NCBI RefSeq assembly: GCF_000760115.1
Contig: NZ_JNAS01000002.1
Coordinates: 186,001-250,000, forward strand
Length of the DNA stretch: 64,000 nt
Direction: 5' to 3'
Source: Prochlorococcus marinus str. SB
GTDB taxonomy: Bacteria > Cyanobacteriota > Cyanobacteriia > PCC-6307 > Cyanobiaceae
This document shows, piece after piece, positions 45,674 through 55,375 of the stretch. Numbering within the stretch: the stretch's first letter is position 1; each line of letters starts with the position of its first letter. Both the position numbers and the translations under genes were made by a program. Below the pieces are notes generated by a model. It did not search any database, was not told the DNA's origin, and worked only from the letters and a program-made list of their open reading frames with translations.

Positions 45674-46849
45674 ATGAGAAATAATCTAAGAGATCAAATA
45701 CCCGCATTAAAAAATAAGTATTATTTTAACTATGGTGGTCAAGGACCATTACCAAAATCTTCTCTAGAAGCAATAGTTAAAACTTGGGAAATTATCCAAG
45801 ATTTAGGACCATTTACTAATGATATGTGGCCTTTTATTTATAAAGAAATATTGACCACAAAAAGAATCATTGCACAAAAATTAGGTGTCAATTCAAAGAA
45901 TGTAGCTCTTACCGAAAACATCTCTTCTGGTATGATTTTGCCCTTCTGGGGAATAAAAGTAAAAGAGGGAGAAGAGTTGTTAATAAGTGACTGTGAACAT
46001 CCTGGAGTAGTGGCTGCAAGTCGTGAATTTTGCAGGAGAAATAAATTAATATTCAAAATTTTGCCAATCCAAAAAATTAAAAATCTAAACGAAGAAAATA
46101 TAATTTTAGAGATTTTGAAAAATCTAAATAGTAAGACTAAGATCCTAATTATTTCTCATATCTTATGGAACTTTGGATATAAAATCCCTTTAAAAAAAAT
46201 TTCTATCGAATTAAAAAATAATCGAGAAGATTCTTATTTACTTGTTGATGGTGCTCAAACCTTTGGTCACATAAATATTGAAAAAGAAGTTTTTTATTCC
46301 GATTTATATTCAATAACTTCTCATAAATGGGCATGTGGACCAGAAGGACTTGGAGCCATTTATGTCTCAGATAGATTTATTCATGAAACAGATCCAACAA
46401 TAATTGGTTGGAAATCATTAAAAAAAGAACAAGGTATTTATAAGCCTTCAGATAATCTTTTTCATGATGATGCAAGGAAATTTGAAATAGCTACCTCTTG
46501 TATTCCTTTACTTGCTGGGCTTCGGAATTCTTTAGATCTTTTGGATAAAGACTGCCATGAAAAAGAAAAAAACAAAAATATCAAAAAATTAAGTGGAAAA
46601 CTTTGGGATGAATTAAATCAATCAAAGGGAGTTGAATTAGTTTTAGAAAAAAAATATTTAAATGGGATTGTTAGTTTTAATATCGAAAATATTAAAGATA
46701 AGGATAAATATGTAAAGAAACTTGGAGAAAAGAAAATTTGGATTAGAGTTTTAGAAGATCCAAAATGGTTTAGAGCATGCGTACATCAAATGACTACAGA
46801 AGCTGAGATTGATTTACTTGCTAGAGAAATAAAAAAAATATTGACTTAA
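45674..46849 (+). CDS. Class V aminotransferase / cysteine desulfurase-like protein
   Basis: This 391-residue PLP enzyme is in the class V family (cysteine desulfurase, isopenicillin N epimerase-like). LLVDGAQTFGHI near residue 190 is the PLP-Asp region and ITSHKWACGPEGLGAIYV near residue 215 contains the PLP lysine. NGIVSFNIEN and VHQMTTEAEIDLL match the C-terminal domain. The loop cysteine of SufS/IscS cannot be assigned, so desulfurase activity is uncertain. It may be cotranscribed with arsM. Confidence 0.8.
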   Translation: MRNNLRDQIPALKNKYYFNYGGQGPLPKSSLEAIVKTWEIIQDLGPFTNDMWPFIYKEILTTKRIIAQKLGVNSKNVALTENISSGMILPFWGIKVKEGEELLISDCEHPGVVAASREFCRRNKLIFKILPIQKIKNLNEENIILEILKNLNSKTKILIISHILWNFGYKIPLKKISIELKNNREDSYLLVDGAQTFGHINIEKEVFYSDLYSITSHKWACGPEGLGAIYVSDRFIHETDPTIIGWKSLKKEQGIYKPSDNLFHDDARKFEIATSCIPLLAGLRNSLDLLDKDCHEKEKNKNIKKLSGKLWDELNQSKGVELVLEKKYLNGIVSFNIENIKDKDKYVKKLGEKKIWIRVLEDPKWFRACVHQMTTEAEIDLLAREIKKILT

Positions 46850-46877
46850 AGATCTATTGATATAAAAAAAATTTAGT

Positions 46878-47582
46878 CTACCATGGTATCTCCGAATTGT
46901 CCCATGCAATAAATTTTCCTGTGGATTCTGGTGATTGATTTTTAATAATATTTATCAGGAATTGGGAGGATTTTTCTTTACTAAATAATTTATGTTCTGG
47001 AACAAATTTATGAAAAGGTCTAGATAAATCAGTATCTACTGTTCCTGGATGAAGCAATGTGATAGCAGCCTTTGGGAAACGTCTTGCCCATTCAATACTT
47101 AAAGATTTAAAAAATTGATTTTGCGCAGATTTTGCAGCTCTGTATGAATACCAACCTCCAGTTTGATTATCTCCAATGCTACCAACTCTTGCACTTATAC
47201 TTGCAAAATTAAAATCGCAATCTTTTGGTATAAATTCTTCAATCGCTTTAGCTAATAAAATAGGAGAAAAGGCATTGATTGAAAAACTTTCCATCATATT
47301 CTTTTTATCAAGATGTTGTAATCTTTTTTCCGGTTGAAGAGAATCACTATGAAGTCTACCTGTAGCATTAACAACTAGCCTTAATTTTGAAGGATGATTT
47401 GATATTTTATTTTTCAACTGCAAAAGGGATTGAGAATCCTCTATATCTAATTCCCAAAAAGGATTAAATTCACTTTTTCTTCCACACAAAACAACATCTA
47501 AATCTTTTTCACTTTCATTCAGATCTTTAGCTAGTTGTGTTCCAATTCCGCCTGCGCCTACAACTAAGGCTAAGCCTTTCAT
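46878..47582 (-). CDS. Short-chain dehydrogenase/reductase (C-factor-like)
   Basis: The 234-residue SDR protein has the cofactor loop VVGAGGIGTQLAKDL at the N-terminus, NATGRLHS, the serine in NFASISARVGSIGD and the YxxxK pair in WYSYRAAKSAQN. SIEWARRFPKAAITLLHPGTVDTDLSRPF is typical of C-factor-like SDRs. The substrate is unknown. From memory, SDRs of this kind accompany photolyase-like/DUF2256/TIGR03643 genes in some marine proteobacteria; here it lies about 9 kb from that cluster. Confidence 0.85.
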   Translation of the reverse strand: MKGLALVVGAGGIGTQLAKDLNESEKDLDVVLCGRKSEFNPFWELDIEDSQSLLQLKNKISNHPSKLRLVVNATGRLHSDSLQPEKRLQHLDKKNMMESFSINAFSPILLAKAIEEFIPKDCDFNFASISARVGSIGDNQTGGWYSYRAAKSAQNQFFKSLSIEWARRFPKAAITLLHPGTVDTDLSRPFHKFVPEHKLFSKEKSSQFLINIIKNQSPESTGKFIAWDNSEIPW

Positions 47583-47663
47583 TTTATTAAAAATAACTCC
47601 AATTATTCTAAGAAACTTTTCTTGTGATTTGCGTAAAAATCTTTCTTATTTGATTGGGAAATT

Positions 47664-49199
47664 TTATTGAGATTTATTTTTTTCTTTTAATAATTTATAA
47701 GCTATTTTTCTATCATCAAAATTAATAACTTTATCATTGAGAATTTGGTAGTCTTCATGTCCTTTTCCTGCAATTAAAATAATATCTTTTTTATTGGCAA
47801 ATTTAATAGATTCATTTATTGCTTTAAATCTATCAATTTCAATTGTTATTTTTTCTCTTTTTTTTATACCCATCAAAATATCATTCACTATCTTTTGGGG
47901 TTCTTCTGATCTTGGATTATCTGAAGTTATAAAAAGTTGATCAGACAACTCTTCAGCTATTGATCCCATCAAAGGCCTTTTACTACGATCACGATCTCCG
48001 CCACAGCCAAAAACAGTTATTAGTTTCCCTTCACAAAGTTTTTTAATTGATTGCAAAACTTTTTTTAATCCATCAGGAGTGTGGGCATAATCAACAATTA
48101 CTGTTGGAAGAGATCTTGAAACGTCACTATCATCAATCTGTATTTTCTCCATTCTCCCAGGAGCACCAGGGAAAGATTGTATTAGCTTTGATAAATCTTT
48201 TAAAGAAAAATTCAGTTTATACAAAATTGTTATTGCTTGAGTCGCATTCATTAAATTAAATTCACCGACAAGTGGAACAAACAGTTGAATTTTTTCCCTA
48301 GGTGTATGAAAAATACAGGTGGAACCACTTTCAGTAAATTTTTTATCTGTTACGAAAAAAAAATCATCATTTTCAAATTCACTTTCAGTAATCTTTGTAG
48401 ACACTAATGAAGATCTTTTTTCAAGATCAGACGATAATTTAGATATCCAATGGTCATCATGATTTAATACAGAAATTCCATCCTTTTCTTTTAAATAAGG
48501 TGGGAAAAACAATTTTCTTTTTGTTTGAAAATAAGATTCCATATCTAAGTGATAATCAAGATGATCTTGAGTTAAATTAGTAAAAATAGCCGCCTCAAAT
48601 TCGCATCCTGATATCCTCTTTTGAGCAATAGAATGAGAACTTACCTCTAATATCGCGAATTCAGATTCAGCCTCAACAGCAGCATTTAATTTCTTTTGAA
48701 GTTTATCGGCGAAATCAGTTGTATGAGAAGACACTTCTGAGAAGCCAGGCCATCTATTAAACAAGGTCCCAAATAATGCAGTCTTTTTCCCTAATTTTTT
48801 TAAAAGATATTCCAATAAGAAAGTAATTGTCGTTTTTCCATTAGTACCAGTAACACCAATAAGTTTAAGTTTTCTTGAAGGCCTATTCCAAAACTCAGCG
48901 ACAATTTGACCAAAAATATAATCTAAATTATCCTCAATAACCAAAATCCTTTCTCGATCAATAGATCCAATTTTCTCTTTTGCAGCAAACCCAATAATGG
49001 CAGCCTCAGCACCATTTTCAATTGCCTCAATACAAAATTTTCCTCCATCAACATTTAAACCAGGCATTCCTAAAAATAAAGTTCCTTTTTGTACTTCTTT
49101 AGAGTTAAAAGAAATATTATTGATTTCATGATCGATTAAATCTAATGAAGGAATAATTCCTACTAAATCTAAAAGTTTATGTAATTTTATAGATTTCAT
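47664..49199 (-). CDS. murE: UDP-MurNAc-tripeptide synthetase (meso-diaminopimelate adding)
   Basis: MurE adds the third amino acid to the peptidoglycan precursor. The 511-residue protein has the ATP loop GVTGTNGKTTITFLLE near residue 115, the carbamylated-lysine region, the HTPDGLKKVL/HxPDG segment and the DNPRSEEP motif near residue 410, which marks meso-diaminopimelate specificity. The C-terminal LIAGKGHEDYQ motif is typical. The glutaredoxin-like gene lies 10 bp downstream on the same strand. Confidence 0.95.
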   Translation of the reverse strand: MKSIKLHKLLDLVGIIPSLDLIDHEINNISFNSKEVQKGTLFLGMPGLNVDGGKFCIEAIENGAEAAIIGFAAKEKIGSIDRERILVIEDNLDYIFGQIVAEFWNRPSRKLKLIGVTGTNGKTTITFLLEYLLKKLGKKTALFGTLFNRWPGFSEVSSHTTDFADKLQKKLNAAVEAESEFAILEVSSHSIAQKRISGCEFEAAIFTNLTQDHLDYHLDMESYFQTKRKLFFPPYLKEKDGISVLNHDDHWISKLSSDLEKRSSLVSTKITESEFENDDFFFVTDKKFTESGSTCIFHTPREKIQLFVPLVGEFNLMNATQAITILYKLNFSLKDLSKLIQSFPGAPGRMEKIQIDDSDVSRSLPTVIVDYAHTPDGLKKVLQSIKKLCEGKLITVFGCGGDRDRSKRPLMGSIAEELSDQLFITSDNPRSEEPQKIVNDILMGIKKREKITIEIDRFKAINESIKFANKKDIILIAGKGHEDYQILNDKVINFDDRKIAYKLLKEKNKSQ

Positions 49200-49209
49200 A
49201 TAAAAAAAA

Positions 49210-49512
49210 TTATTTCTCCAGAATGGTACTAATATTTTTTTTAAACCAATTCTTTAATTGATCATCTTTTAATCTTGGAGAAATGCGAGGCAATTCTATG
49301 ATCTCCTCAGACCTAATTCTTTCAATAGCAATAACAGGTACTTCATAATCATATTTTTTATATTTATCTTTATATAAATCGAACCTATCAATATCAATTT
49401 CTTTAAGCTCTTCTAGATTAGGGAATAACTCATTAAGATTTATTTTTGCCAGTTTGTTTTTTAATGAATCACAAAGGCAACATCCCTGCCTAACAAAAAT
49501 AAATATTTTCAT
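49210..49512 (-). CDS. Glutaredoxin-like protein (DUF836 type)
   Basis: The 100-residue thioredoxin-fold protein has VRQGCCLCDSLKNKL near residue 10 (CxxC) and the cis-proline loop YEVPVIAI near residue 58. It resembles the DUF836 glutaredoxin-like group. It lies between murE and yidD, 4 bp after yidD, so the three probably form one unit. Redox partner is unknown. Confidence 0.85.
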   Translation of the reverse strand: MKIFIFVRQGCCLCDSLKNKLAKINLNELFPNLEELKEIDIDRFDLYKDKYKKYDYEVPVIAIERIRSEEIIELPRISPRLKDDQLKNWFKKNISTILEK

Positions 49513-49516
49513 TCAT

Positions 49517-49753
49517 TTAGTCAGGCACAGGGTCACATCCACAGGGAGTTAAAGGATGACATCTGCTTAATCTTTTTAAAGTTAACCACCCTCCCTTCCA
49601 AGGACCATGTCTAGTAATTGCCTCATATCCATAAGAGCTGCAACTTGGAATAAATCTGCATTTTGGTCCAAAAAAAGGAGAAAACCACTTTTGATAAAAC
49701 GAAATCATAAAAAGAAGTATAGAAGTAATTGATTTATTAATAGTTTTGAACAC
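49517..49753 (-). CDS. yidD: Membrane protein insertion efficiency factor
   Basis: YidD is a small membrane-associated protein aiding insertion of membrane proteins by YidC. The 78-residue protein has the hallmark PKCRFIPSCSSYGYEAITRHGPWKGGWLTLKRLSRCHP and ends CGCDPVPD, with the usual conserved cysteines. It runs divergent to rpsD across 95 bp. Confidence 0.94.
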   Translation of the reverse strand: MFKTINKSITSILLFMISFYQKWFSPFFGPKCRFIPSCSSYGYEAITRHGPWKGGWLTLKRLSRCHPLTPCGCDPVPD

Positions 49754-49848
49754 TTTAATGATGTAAAATAATATTTCGAGTAGTAATTAGTTTAATTGAA
49801 TTTAATCAATTATCCAATTTATTGCAAATTTCTATTTAATTTAAAATT

Positions 49849-50457
49849 ATGTCAAGATACCGCGGCCCCAGATTAAGGGTTACGCGTCGCTTGGGAGAAC
49901 TACCAGGTCTCACCAGGAAAGCTTCAAAGAAGTCTAATCCTCCAGGTCAGCACGGCCAAGCCCGTCGCAAGCGATCAGAATATGCAATTCGTCTAGAAGA
50001 AAAGCAGAAACTTAGGTTTAATTATGGAGTTTCTGAAAAACAACTAGTTCGTTATGTAAAAAAAGCTAGAGCTCAAGAAGGATCTACAGGAACTAACCTA
50101 CTAAGACTTTTGGAAAACAGACTTGATAATGTTTGTTTTAGATTAGGTTTTGGAGGTACCATTCCAGGCTCAAGACAATTAGTAAATCATGGCCATGTAA
50201 CCGTTAATGGAAAGGTTCTTGATATTGCTGGTTATCAATGCAAATCAGGCGATGTAATCGGAATTAAAGAAAACAAAGCAAGCAAAAAACTTGTTGAAGG
50301 TAATATAGAATTCCCTGGCTTAGCAAATGTTCCACCTCATCTTGATTTAGACAAACCTAAATTAACGGGAAAAATAAATGGGAAATGCGATAGAGAGTGG
50401 GTGGCTCTTGAAATAAACGAACTACTAGTTGTTGAATATTATTCAAGAAAAGTTTAA
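49849..50457 (+). CDS. rpsD: 30S ribosomal protein S4
   Basis: S4 nucleates 16S rRNA folding and can regulate its own synthesis. The 202-residue basic protein starts [21 protein letters not shown] and contains the S4 RNA-binding domain [12 protein letters not shown]...[15 protein letters not shown]-like region near residues 88-125. Length matches the family. Its opening codons use a noticeably GC-richer set (CGC, CGT) than neighbouring genes, as expected for a highly expressed gene. A strong terminator follows. Confidence 0.97.
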   Translation: MSRYRGPRLRVTRRLGELPGLTRKASKKSNPPGQHGQARRKRSEYAIRLEEKQKLRFNYGVSEKQLVRYVKKARAQEGSTGTNLLRLLENRLDNVCFRLGFGGTIPGSRQLVNHGHVTVNGKVLDIAGYQCKSGDVIGIKENKASKKLVEGNIEFPGLANVPPHLDLDKPKLTGKINGKCDREWVALEINELLVVEYYSRKV

Positions 50458-50476
50458 TACTACTTTTCTTTGGATT

Positions 50477-50517
50477 ATTAAATCTCTCATTAAAAAAAAT
50501 GAGAGATTTAATTTAAT
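50477..50517 (+). terminator. Strong hairpin terminator after rpsD
   Basis: A 15-bp stem (centred on AAATCTCTCATT/AATGAGAGATTT) with a 6-nt A loop spans 50477-50512 and is followed by a T-rich stretch. It separates rpsD from the sulfur amino acid genes. Confidence 0.85.
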
Positions 50518-50534
50518 TCTTATTTTTAAAAATA

Positions 50535-51698
50535 ATGGGAAATAAGGAAAATAATATCAAAAAGCCAGGTTTTAAGACCCTATCTATTCACCATGGGGAA
50601 ACTTTTGCAGAAGACACCGGATGCGTTATGCCTCCTATTTTTTCTACATCTACTTTTAAACATGGAAATAAAGATAATTTCGACTACACCAGATCAGGCA
50701 ATCCAAACTTTAGAATTCTAGAAAACATCCTTAAATCAATAGAAGATTCTAAATACTGTACAGTTTTTGGATCTGGAATTAGCGCGGTAACTGCAATTTC
50801 ATCAACACTAAAATCTGGTGACAAGATACTCTGCGAGTCAAATCTCTATGGTTGTACAGTGAGGATGTTCGAAAAAGTTTTCAAGAAATTTGGGCTAGAA
50901 GTTTTATACACAGATTTTACAAACGAAAATGATATCAAAAAGATTTCAAACTTCGAGCCAACCTTGATATGGCTAGAAAGTCCAACTAATCCACTTTTGA
51001 AGGTACTTGATATTAAGGCGATTTGTGATGAAGCGAATAAACTCGAAATACCAGTAGTTGTAGACAACACATTTTCTACAGCGCTTATTCAAAAACCATT
51101 GGACCTTGGTGCAACACTATCGGTTGTAAGCACCACAAAATTCATTAATGGACATAGTGACGCACTTGGCGGAGCAGTACTGACAAATAATGAGGAATGG
51201 AATAGTAAGATGCTTTTCTCTCAAAAAGCTCTCGGGCTTCAACCATCTCCTTTTGATAGTTGGCTCATTACGAGAGGAGTAAAAACTCTTCCTTTAAGAA
51301 TCGAACAACAAACTAAAAGTGCACAATTTATTTCTGAAGAATTAGGGAATTATAAAATAATTAGTAAAGTAATTTACCCTTTTAATCAAGAACATCCGCA
51401 ATTTAATTTAGCAAAATCGCAAATGAAATCTGGAGGTTCAATGATCACCCTAAAATTAAATTTAAATAAAGAGGATACTTTTAAATTTTGCAAATCTCTC
51501 AAATATTTCTCTCTAGCAGAAAGCCTTGGAGGAGTTGAAAGTTTAATTTGTCACCCTGCAACGATGACTCATGCTTCTGTTGATGACAAAACAAAAAATC
51601 TGCTAGGGATAGATGATGCTCTTGTCAGATTATCAATTGGATGTGAAGATACAAACGATTTAATTTCGGACATTTTATTTGCTTTAAATAAATTCTGA
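50535..51698 (+). CDS. Cystathionine gamma-synthase/lyase-like PLP enzyme
   Basis: This 387-residue member of the Cys/Met metabolism PLP family has FDYTRSGNPNFRILE near residue 50, the PLP-stacking region, VVDNTFSTALIQKPLDLGATLSVVSTTKFINGHSDALGG near residue 175-208 with the PLP lysine in TTKF, and a normal C-terminal domain (ESLGGVESLICHPATMTHA). It could be cystathionine gamma-synthase, gamma-lyase or O-acylhomoserine sulfhydrylase. A second family member and cysK follow, forming a sulfur amino acid block. Confidence 0.88.
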   Translation: MGNKENNIKKPGFKTLSIHHGETFAEDTGCVMPPIFSTSTFKHGNKDNFDYTRSGNPNFRILENILKSIEDSKYCTVFGSGISAVTAISSTLKSGDKILCESNLYGCTVRMFEKVFKKFGLEVLYTDFTNENDIKKISNFEPTLIWLESPTNPLLKVLDIKAICDEANKLEIPVVVDNTFSTALIQKPLDLGATLSVVSTTKFINGHSDALGGAVLTNNEEWNSKMLFSQKALGLQPSPFDSWLITRGVKTLPLRIEQQTKSAQFISEELGNYKIISKVIYPFNQEHPQFNLAKSQMKSGGSMITLKLNLNKEDTFKFCKSLKYFSLAESLGGVESLICHPATMTHASVDDKTKNLLGIDDALVRLSIGCEDTNDLISDILFALNKF

Positions 51699-51701
51699 AA
51701 A

Positions 51702-53171
51702 TTGAGAGATTTACTTAAAAAACCTATATGGAAAAATTTAGAGTTGGGATATGCAATTCCTGATAGTATTCATGCCGTTTCTGTAGCATTACCAACTTGG
51801 AATGATGTAATAAATTACGAGGAAAAAGATCAAGAATGCATGAATTTATTGAAGTCCATTTACCCACGATTCGGGCTAAACCCCATAGTGAAAAGATTAT
51901 GCGAAAAAGTAAAAAAGCAAAATTACTACAACAATAAAAGTATCTGGCCATATCCGAATGAAAGAATAGCTTTTAAAGCTAAACAATACATTGATAGAAA
52001 TACTTCTGAACAATTCTCCTTAGTAGAAAAAAAAGATAATTTAGCTTTCTTAATAACTGAAAAAGAAGGAAGTATTTATGCAAAATATTTTTGGCAACAT
52101 ACTGGTCTTGGTCTATCTTCAAGAGCTGCCGCTATAGAGCTAGGTCTTGAAGATTGCCCTCCAAAATCTTACGTAAATGAATGTTCTCAACGAATAAAAA
52201 ATAGAATTTCTAAATCTACAAAAATTAACTCTAATGATATTCACTTAACTTCATCTGGAATGTCTGCATTGCATACATCATTAGAAATCATATATAAATT
52301 ATTTCCTGCTAAACCAACACTCCAAGTTGGGTTTCCATATGTAGATGTACTTAAATTACCAATGAAAATCTTTCATGGAGCAAAGTTAATTACAGAAGAA
52401 AATTGCGCGGATATTGAATTAGAAATCAAAAGAATAGATCCATCAGCATTAATTATTGAACTTCCAAGTAATCCAATGCTCAAATGCGTAAACATTAAAA
52501 AAATTTCAAAAATTGCAAAAAAGCTAAATATTCCGTTAATTGTTGACGATACAATTGGTTCGAATTTAAATATAAATTCTCTGGAACATGCAGATATAGC
52601 TTTTACTTCACTTACAAAAATTTTTTCAGGTAGTGGCGATATTCTTGCCGGATCATTAATACTAAATCCAAAAAGCAAATGGATTGATCAGTTTAGAAAT
52701 GTATTAAACGAGATTAATCTTCCAATACTTTCCGATGGAGATATAGTTTATCTAGAGAAGGTTAGTAGAGATGTAAATGAAAGAGTTTTTGAACAAAATA
52801 AAGCATGTTTAGAATTAAAAAAAAGATTAGAGACCCATAGCGAGATTAAAAATATTTTCCATCCTGAAAATTGTCCAAATTATAATTCTTTACTTACTTC
52901 TGATGGAGGATACGGTTGCTTATTATCATTTGAATTAAATGGAGGATTAAACAAAGCTAAGAAATTTTATGATTCTCTACAAGTATCTAAAGGACCTAGT
53001 TTAGGTACAAAATTTACTCTAGTTTGTCCTTATGTTTTACTAGCTCATTATGACGAGTTGGATTGGGCTGAAAGTTTTGGTATACCTACGCACCTTATTA
53101 GAGTATCAGTTGGATTAGAAGACCAAGATCAATTATGGAAAACCTTTTCTGAAGCATTAAATAATTTCTAA
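51702..53171 (+). CDS. Second Cys/Met-family PLP enzyme with N-terminal extension
   Basis: The 489-residue protein starts 3 bp after its paralog at a TTG. It has about 100 additional N-terminal residues (MRDLLKKPIWKNLELGYAIPDSIHAVSVALPTW...) before the PLP domain, an arrangement that I recall from fungal-type cystathionine gamma-synthases. The PLP lysine is in AFTSLTKIFSGSGDILAGSLIL near residue 305, and IVDDTIGSNLN precedes it. The pairwise identity with the gene upstream is visibly low, so this is not a recent duplicate. Its exact reaction is uncertain. Confidence 0.82.
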   Translation: MRDLLKKPIWKNLELGYAIPDSIHAVSVALPTWNDVINYEEKDQECMNLLKSIYPRFGLNPIVKRLCEKVKKQNYYNNKSIWPYPNERIAFKAKQYIDRNTSEQFSLVEKKDNLAFLITEKEGSIYAKYFWQHTGLGLSSRAAAIELGLEDCPPKSYVNECSQRIKNRISKSTKINSNDIHLTSSGMSALHTSLEIIYKLFPAKPTLQVGFPYVDVLKLPMKIFHGAKLITEENCADIELEIKRIDPSALIIELPSNPMLKCVNIKKISKIAKKLNIPLIVDDTIGSNLNINSLEHADIAFTSLTKIFSGSGDILAGSLILNPKSKWIDQFRNVLNEINLPILSDGDIVYLEKVSRDVNERVFEQNKACLELKKRLETHSEIKNIFHPENCPNYNSLLTSDGGYGCLLSFELNGGLNKAKKFYDSLQVSKGPSLGTKFTLVCPYVLLAHYDELDWAESFGIPTHLIRVSVGLEDQDQLWKTFSEALNNF

Positions 53172-53255
53172 ATTCCTAGTATTTACCGTATAGAAACTTA
53201 TATACTCTTTTTCTAAATAATAGTTAGTATTAAAATATATTTTCTCAATATATAA

Positions 53256-54242
53256 ATGGCAAAAATTTATGAGGACAACAGTTTTGCTATTGGAAACACT
53301 CCATTAGTAAAATTAAAATCAGTTACTAAAAACGCGAAAGCTACAGTACTTGCAAAAATTGAAGGTAGAAACCCTGCTTATAGTGTCAAATGTAGGATTG
53401 GCGCAAACATGATCTGGGATGCAGAGAAAAGTGGGAAGCTTACAAAAGATAAAACTATTGTTGAGCCAACTTCTGGAAATACAGGAATCGCCCTAGCTTT
53501 TACTGCTTCAGCAAGAGGTTATAAACTCATCCTTACAATGCCAGAATCCATGTCAATTGAAAGAAGAAGGGTTATGGCAGTATTGGGTGCAGAAATTGTT
53601 TTAACAGAAGCATCTAAAGGTATGCCTGGAGCAATAGCTAAGGCTAAAGAAATTGCAGAGAGTAATCCTTCTCAATATTTCATGCCAGGTCAATTTGATA
53701 ATCCAGCAAACCCTGAAATTCATTTCAAAACTACTGGACCAGAAATCTGGGATGATTGCGATGGTGAAATTGATGTCCTAGTTGCAGGGGTTGGAACTGG
53801 CGGAACAATTACAGGAGTTTCAAGATACATTAAGCAAGAGAAGGGCAAGAATATTACTTCTGTAGCTGTAGAACCATCACACAGTCCTGTTATTACACAG
53901 ACAATGAATGGAGAAGAGGTTAAATCTGGACCTCATAAAATTCAAGGAATTGGAGCAGGATTTATTCCTAAGAACCTTGATTTATCAATTGTTGATAAGG
54001 TTGAACAAGTAACAAATGATGAGTCAATCGAGATGGCTCTTAGATTAGCAAAAGAAGAAGGTCTATTAGTAGGAATATCTTGTGGGGCTGCTGCTGCTGC
54101 TGCTGTTAGATTAGCTGAACAAGATGAATATGCAGGGAAGACAATCGTAGTTGTTCTACCTGATTTAGCAGAGAGGTATTTATCATCAATTATGTTTACT
54201 GAAGTTCCAAGCGGAATCATTCAAGAACCAGTCAAAGCCTAA
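53256..54242 (+). CDS. cysK: Cysteine synthase A (O-acetylserine sulfhydrylase)
   Basis: CysK makes cysteine from O-acetylserine and sulfide. The 328-residue PLP enzyme has the E. coli CysK-type lysine motif [19 protein letters not shown] near residue 37, [32 protein letters not shown] and the C-terminal [15 protein letters not shown]. It lies 84 bp after the second PLP gene and converges on queA with a 2-bp gap. Confidence 0.95.
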   Translation: MAKIYEDNSFAIGNTPLVKLKSVTKNAKATVLAKIEGRNPAYSVKCRIGANMIWDAEKSGKLTKDKTIVEPTSGNTGIALAFTASARGYKLILTMPESMSIERRRVMAVLGAEIVLTEASKGMPGAIAKAKEIAESNPSQYFMPGQFDNPANPEIHFKTTGPEIWDDCDGEIDVLVAGVGTGGTITGVSRYIKQEKGKNITSVAVEPSHSPVITQTMNGEEVKSGPHKIQGIGAGFIPKNLDLSIVDKVEQVTNDESIEMALRLAKEEGLLVGISCGAAAAAAVRLAEQDEYAGKTIVVVLPDLAERYLSSIMFTEVPSGIIQEPVKA

Positions 54243-54244
54243 AT

Positions 54245-55369
54245 CTATTTTTTCTCCAGTAGTGAATCTGGTGAAATATACATCGCATCGCCATAAGAGA
54301 AGAATCTAAATTTTTCTTTTATGGCTTTTTTATATAGATCTAATAATCTTTCTCTACCAATCATTGCACTTACTAAAAGTAATAATGAACTTTTAGGGAG
54401 ATGAAAATTAGTTAATAATCCATCAACTACCTTAAATTTATAACCTGGCTTAATTACTAAATCTACGTATTTAGCTATGGGAGTAAAGTCACTAATTTCG
54501 TGAGAATAACAACTTTCAAGAGCTCTTACGCTAGTTGTACCAATAGCAATTATTTTTCTATCTGTTTTCTTTATTCTTTTTATTTCCTCCACTACTTCCT
54601 TATTAACACTTACCCATTCTTTGTGAAGTTTTAAGTTACTTAAATCTTCTTGATCAATTGGTTTGAATGTTCCATAACCCACGTGCAAAGTTATCGGTAA
54701 GATTATTACGCCTTTTTTTTTTAGATTGGAAATAAGACTTTTGCTTAAGTGTAAACCAGCTGTTGGTGCAGCAACTGCCCCCGGATTTGTTGCATACTCA
54801 GTTTGATAACTTTTCTCATGAAAAGATTCTTCTTCGGAATTTTTTATATAAGGAGGAAGAGGGATTTCCCCGTATTTATCAAGAAGTTCATTCATTGAAT
54901 TGAGACAAGTTATATTTTCCGGAAATTTAATAAATCTCCCTCCAGTTTCTTCATCAACTCCATCAACAATCAAATTAATATCTTGTGCTAATGGAGATTT
55001 TAATTTTAATTTTCTATTTATTTTTAACTTTTTTGCTGGCTTTGCCAAACATAACCAAACACATTCATGGGATCTTTCTAAAACTAATAATTCGACTAAT
55101 GTCTTATTTTCTAATTCAACCTTTAACCTAGCTTTCATAACTTTGGTATTATTTACAATTACAAGATCCCCTTCTCTAAATTCATCTAAAAGATTCTTAG
55201 TAAATTTATTAGTTAAACAGTCTTCTTCTAAAAAACTATTTCTAACTATCATCAATCTTGATTCATGCCTAATTGCAGAAGGTTTACTAGCAATTAATGA
55301 AGGATCAAGTAAATAGTCATAAGCTTCAAGCTTAAAATCTCTTTCTTCATTATTAATTTGAGAAATCAA
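54245..55369 (-). CDS. queA: S-adenosylmethionine:tRNA ribosyltransferase-isomerase
   Basis: QueA transfers and isomerises the ribosyl part of SAM to preQ1-tRNA, giving epoxyqueuosine. The 374-residue protein has YDYLLDPSLIASKPSAIRHESRLMIV near the start, KVMKARL, PPYIKN, YATNPGAVAAPTAGLHLSKSL near residue 200, HVGYGTFKPI and NFHLPKSSLLLLVSAMIG, all family hallmarks. It abuts the E2 gene by 6 bp on the same strand. Confidence 0.95.
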   Translation of the reverse strand: MISQINNEERDFKLEAYDYLLDPSLIASKPSAIRHESRLMIVRNSFLEEDCLTNKFTKNLLDEFREGDLVIVNNTKVMKARLKVELENKTLVELLVLERSHECVWLCLAKPAKKLKINRKLKLKSPLAQDINLIVDGVDEETGGRFIKFPENITCLNSMNELLDKYGEIPLPPYIKNSEEESFHEKSYQTEYATNPGAVAAPTAGLHLSKSLISNLKKKGVIILPITLHVGYGTFKPIDQEDLSNLKLHKEWVSVNKEVVEEIKRIKKTDRKIIAIGTTSVRALESCYSHEISDFTPIAKYVDLVIKPGYKFKVVDGLLTNFHLPKSSLLLLVSAMIGRERLLDLYKKAIKEKFRFFSYGDAMYISPDSLLEKK

Positions 55370-55375
55370 TTAAAT

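Noticed and set aside
54900-55316. 138-residue plus-strand frame inside queA
   Set aside because: It lies fully antisense to a well-supported gene and has no recognisable motif.
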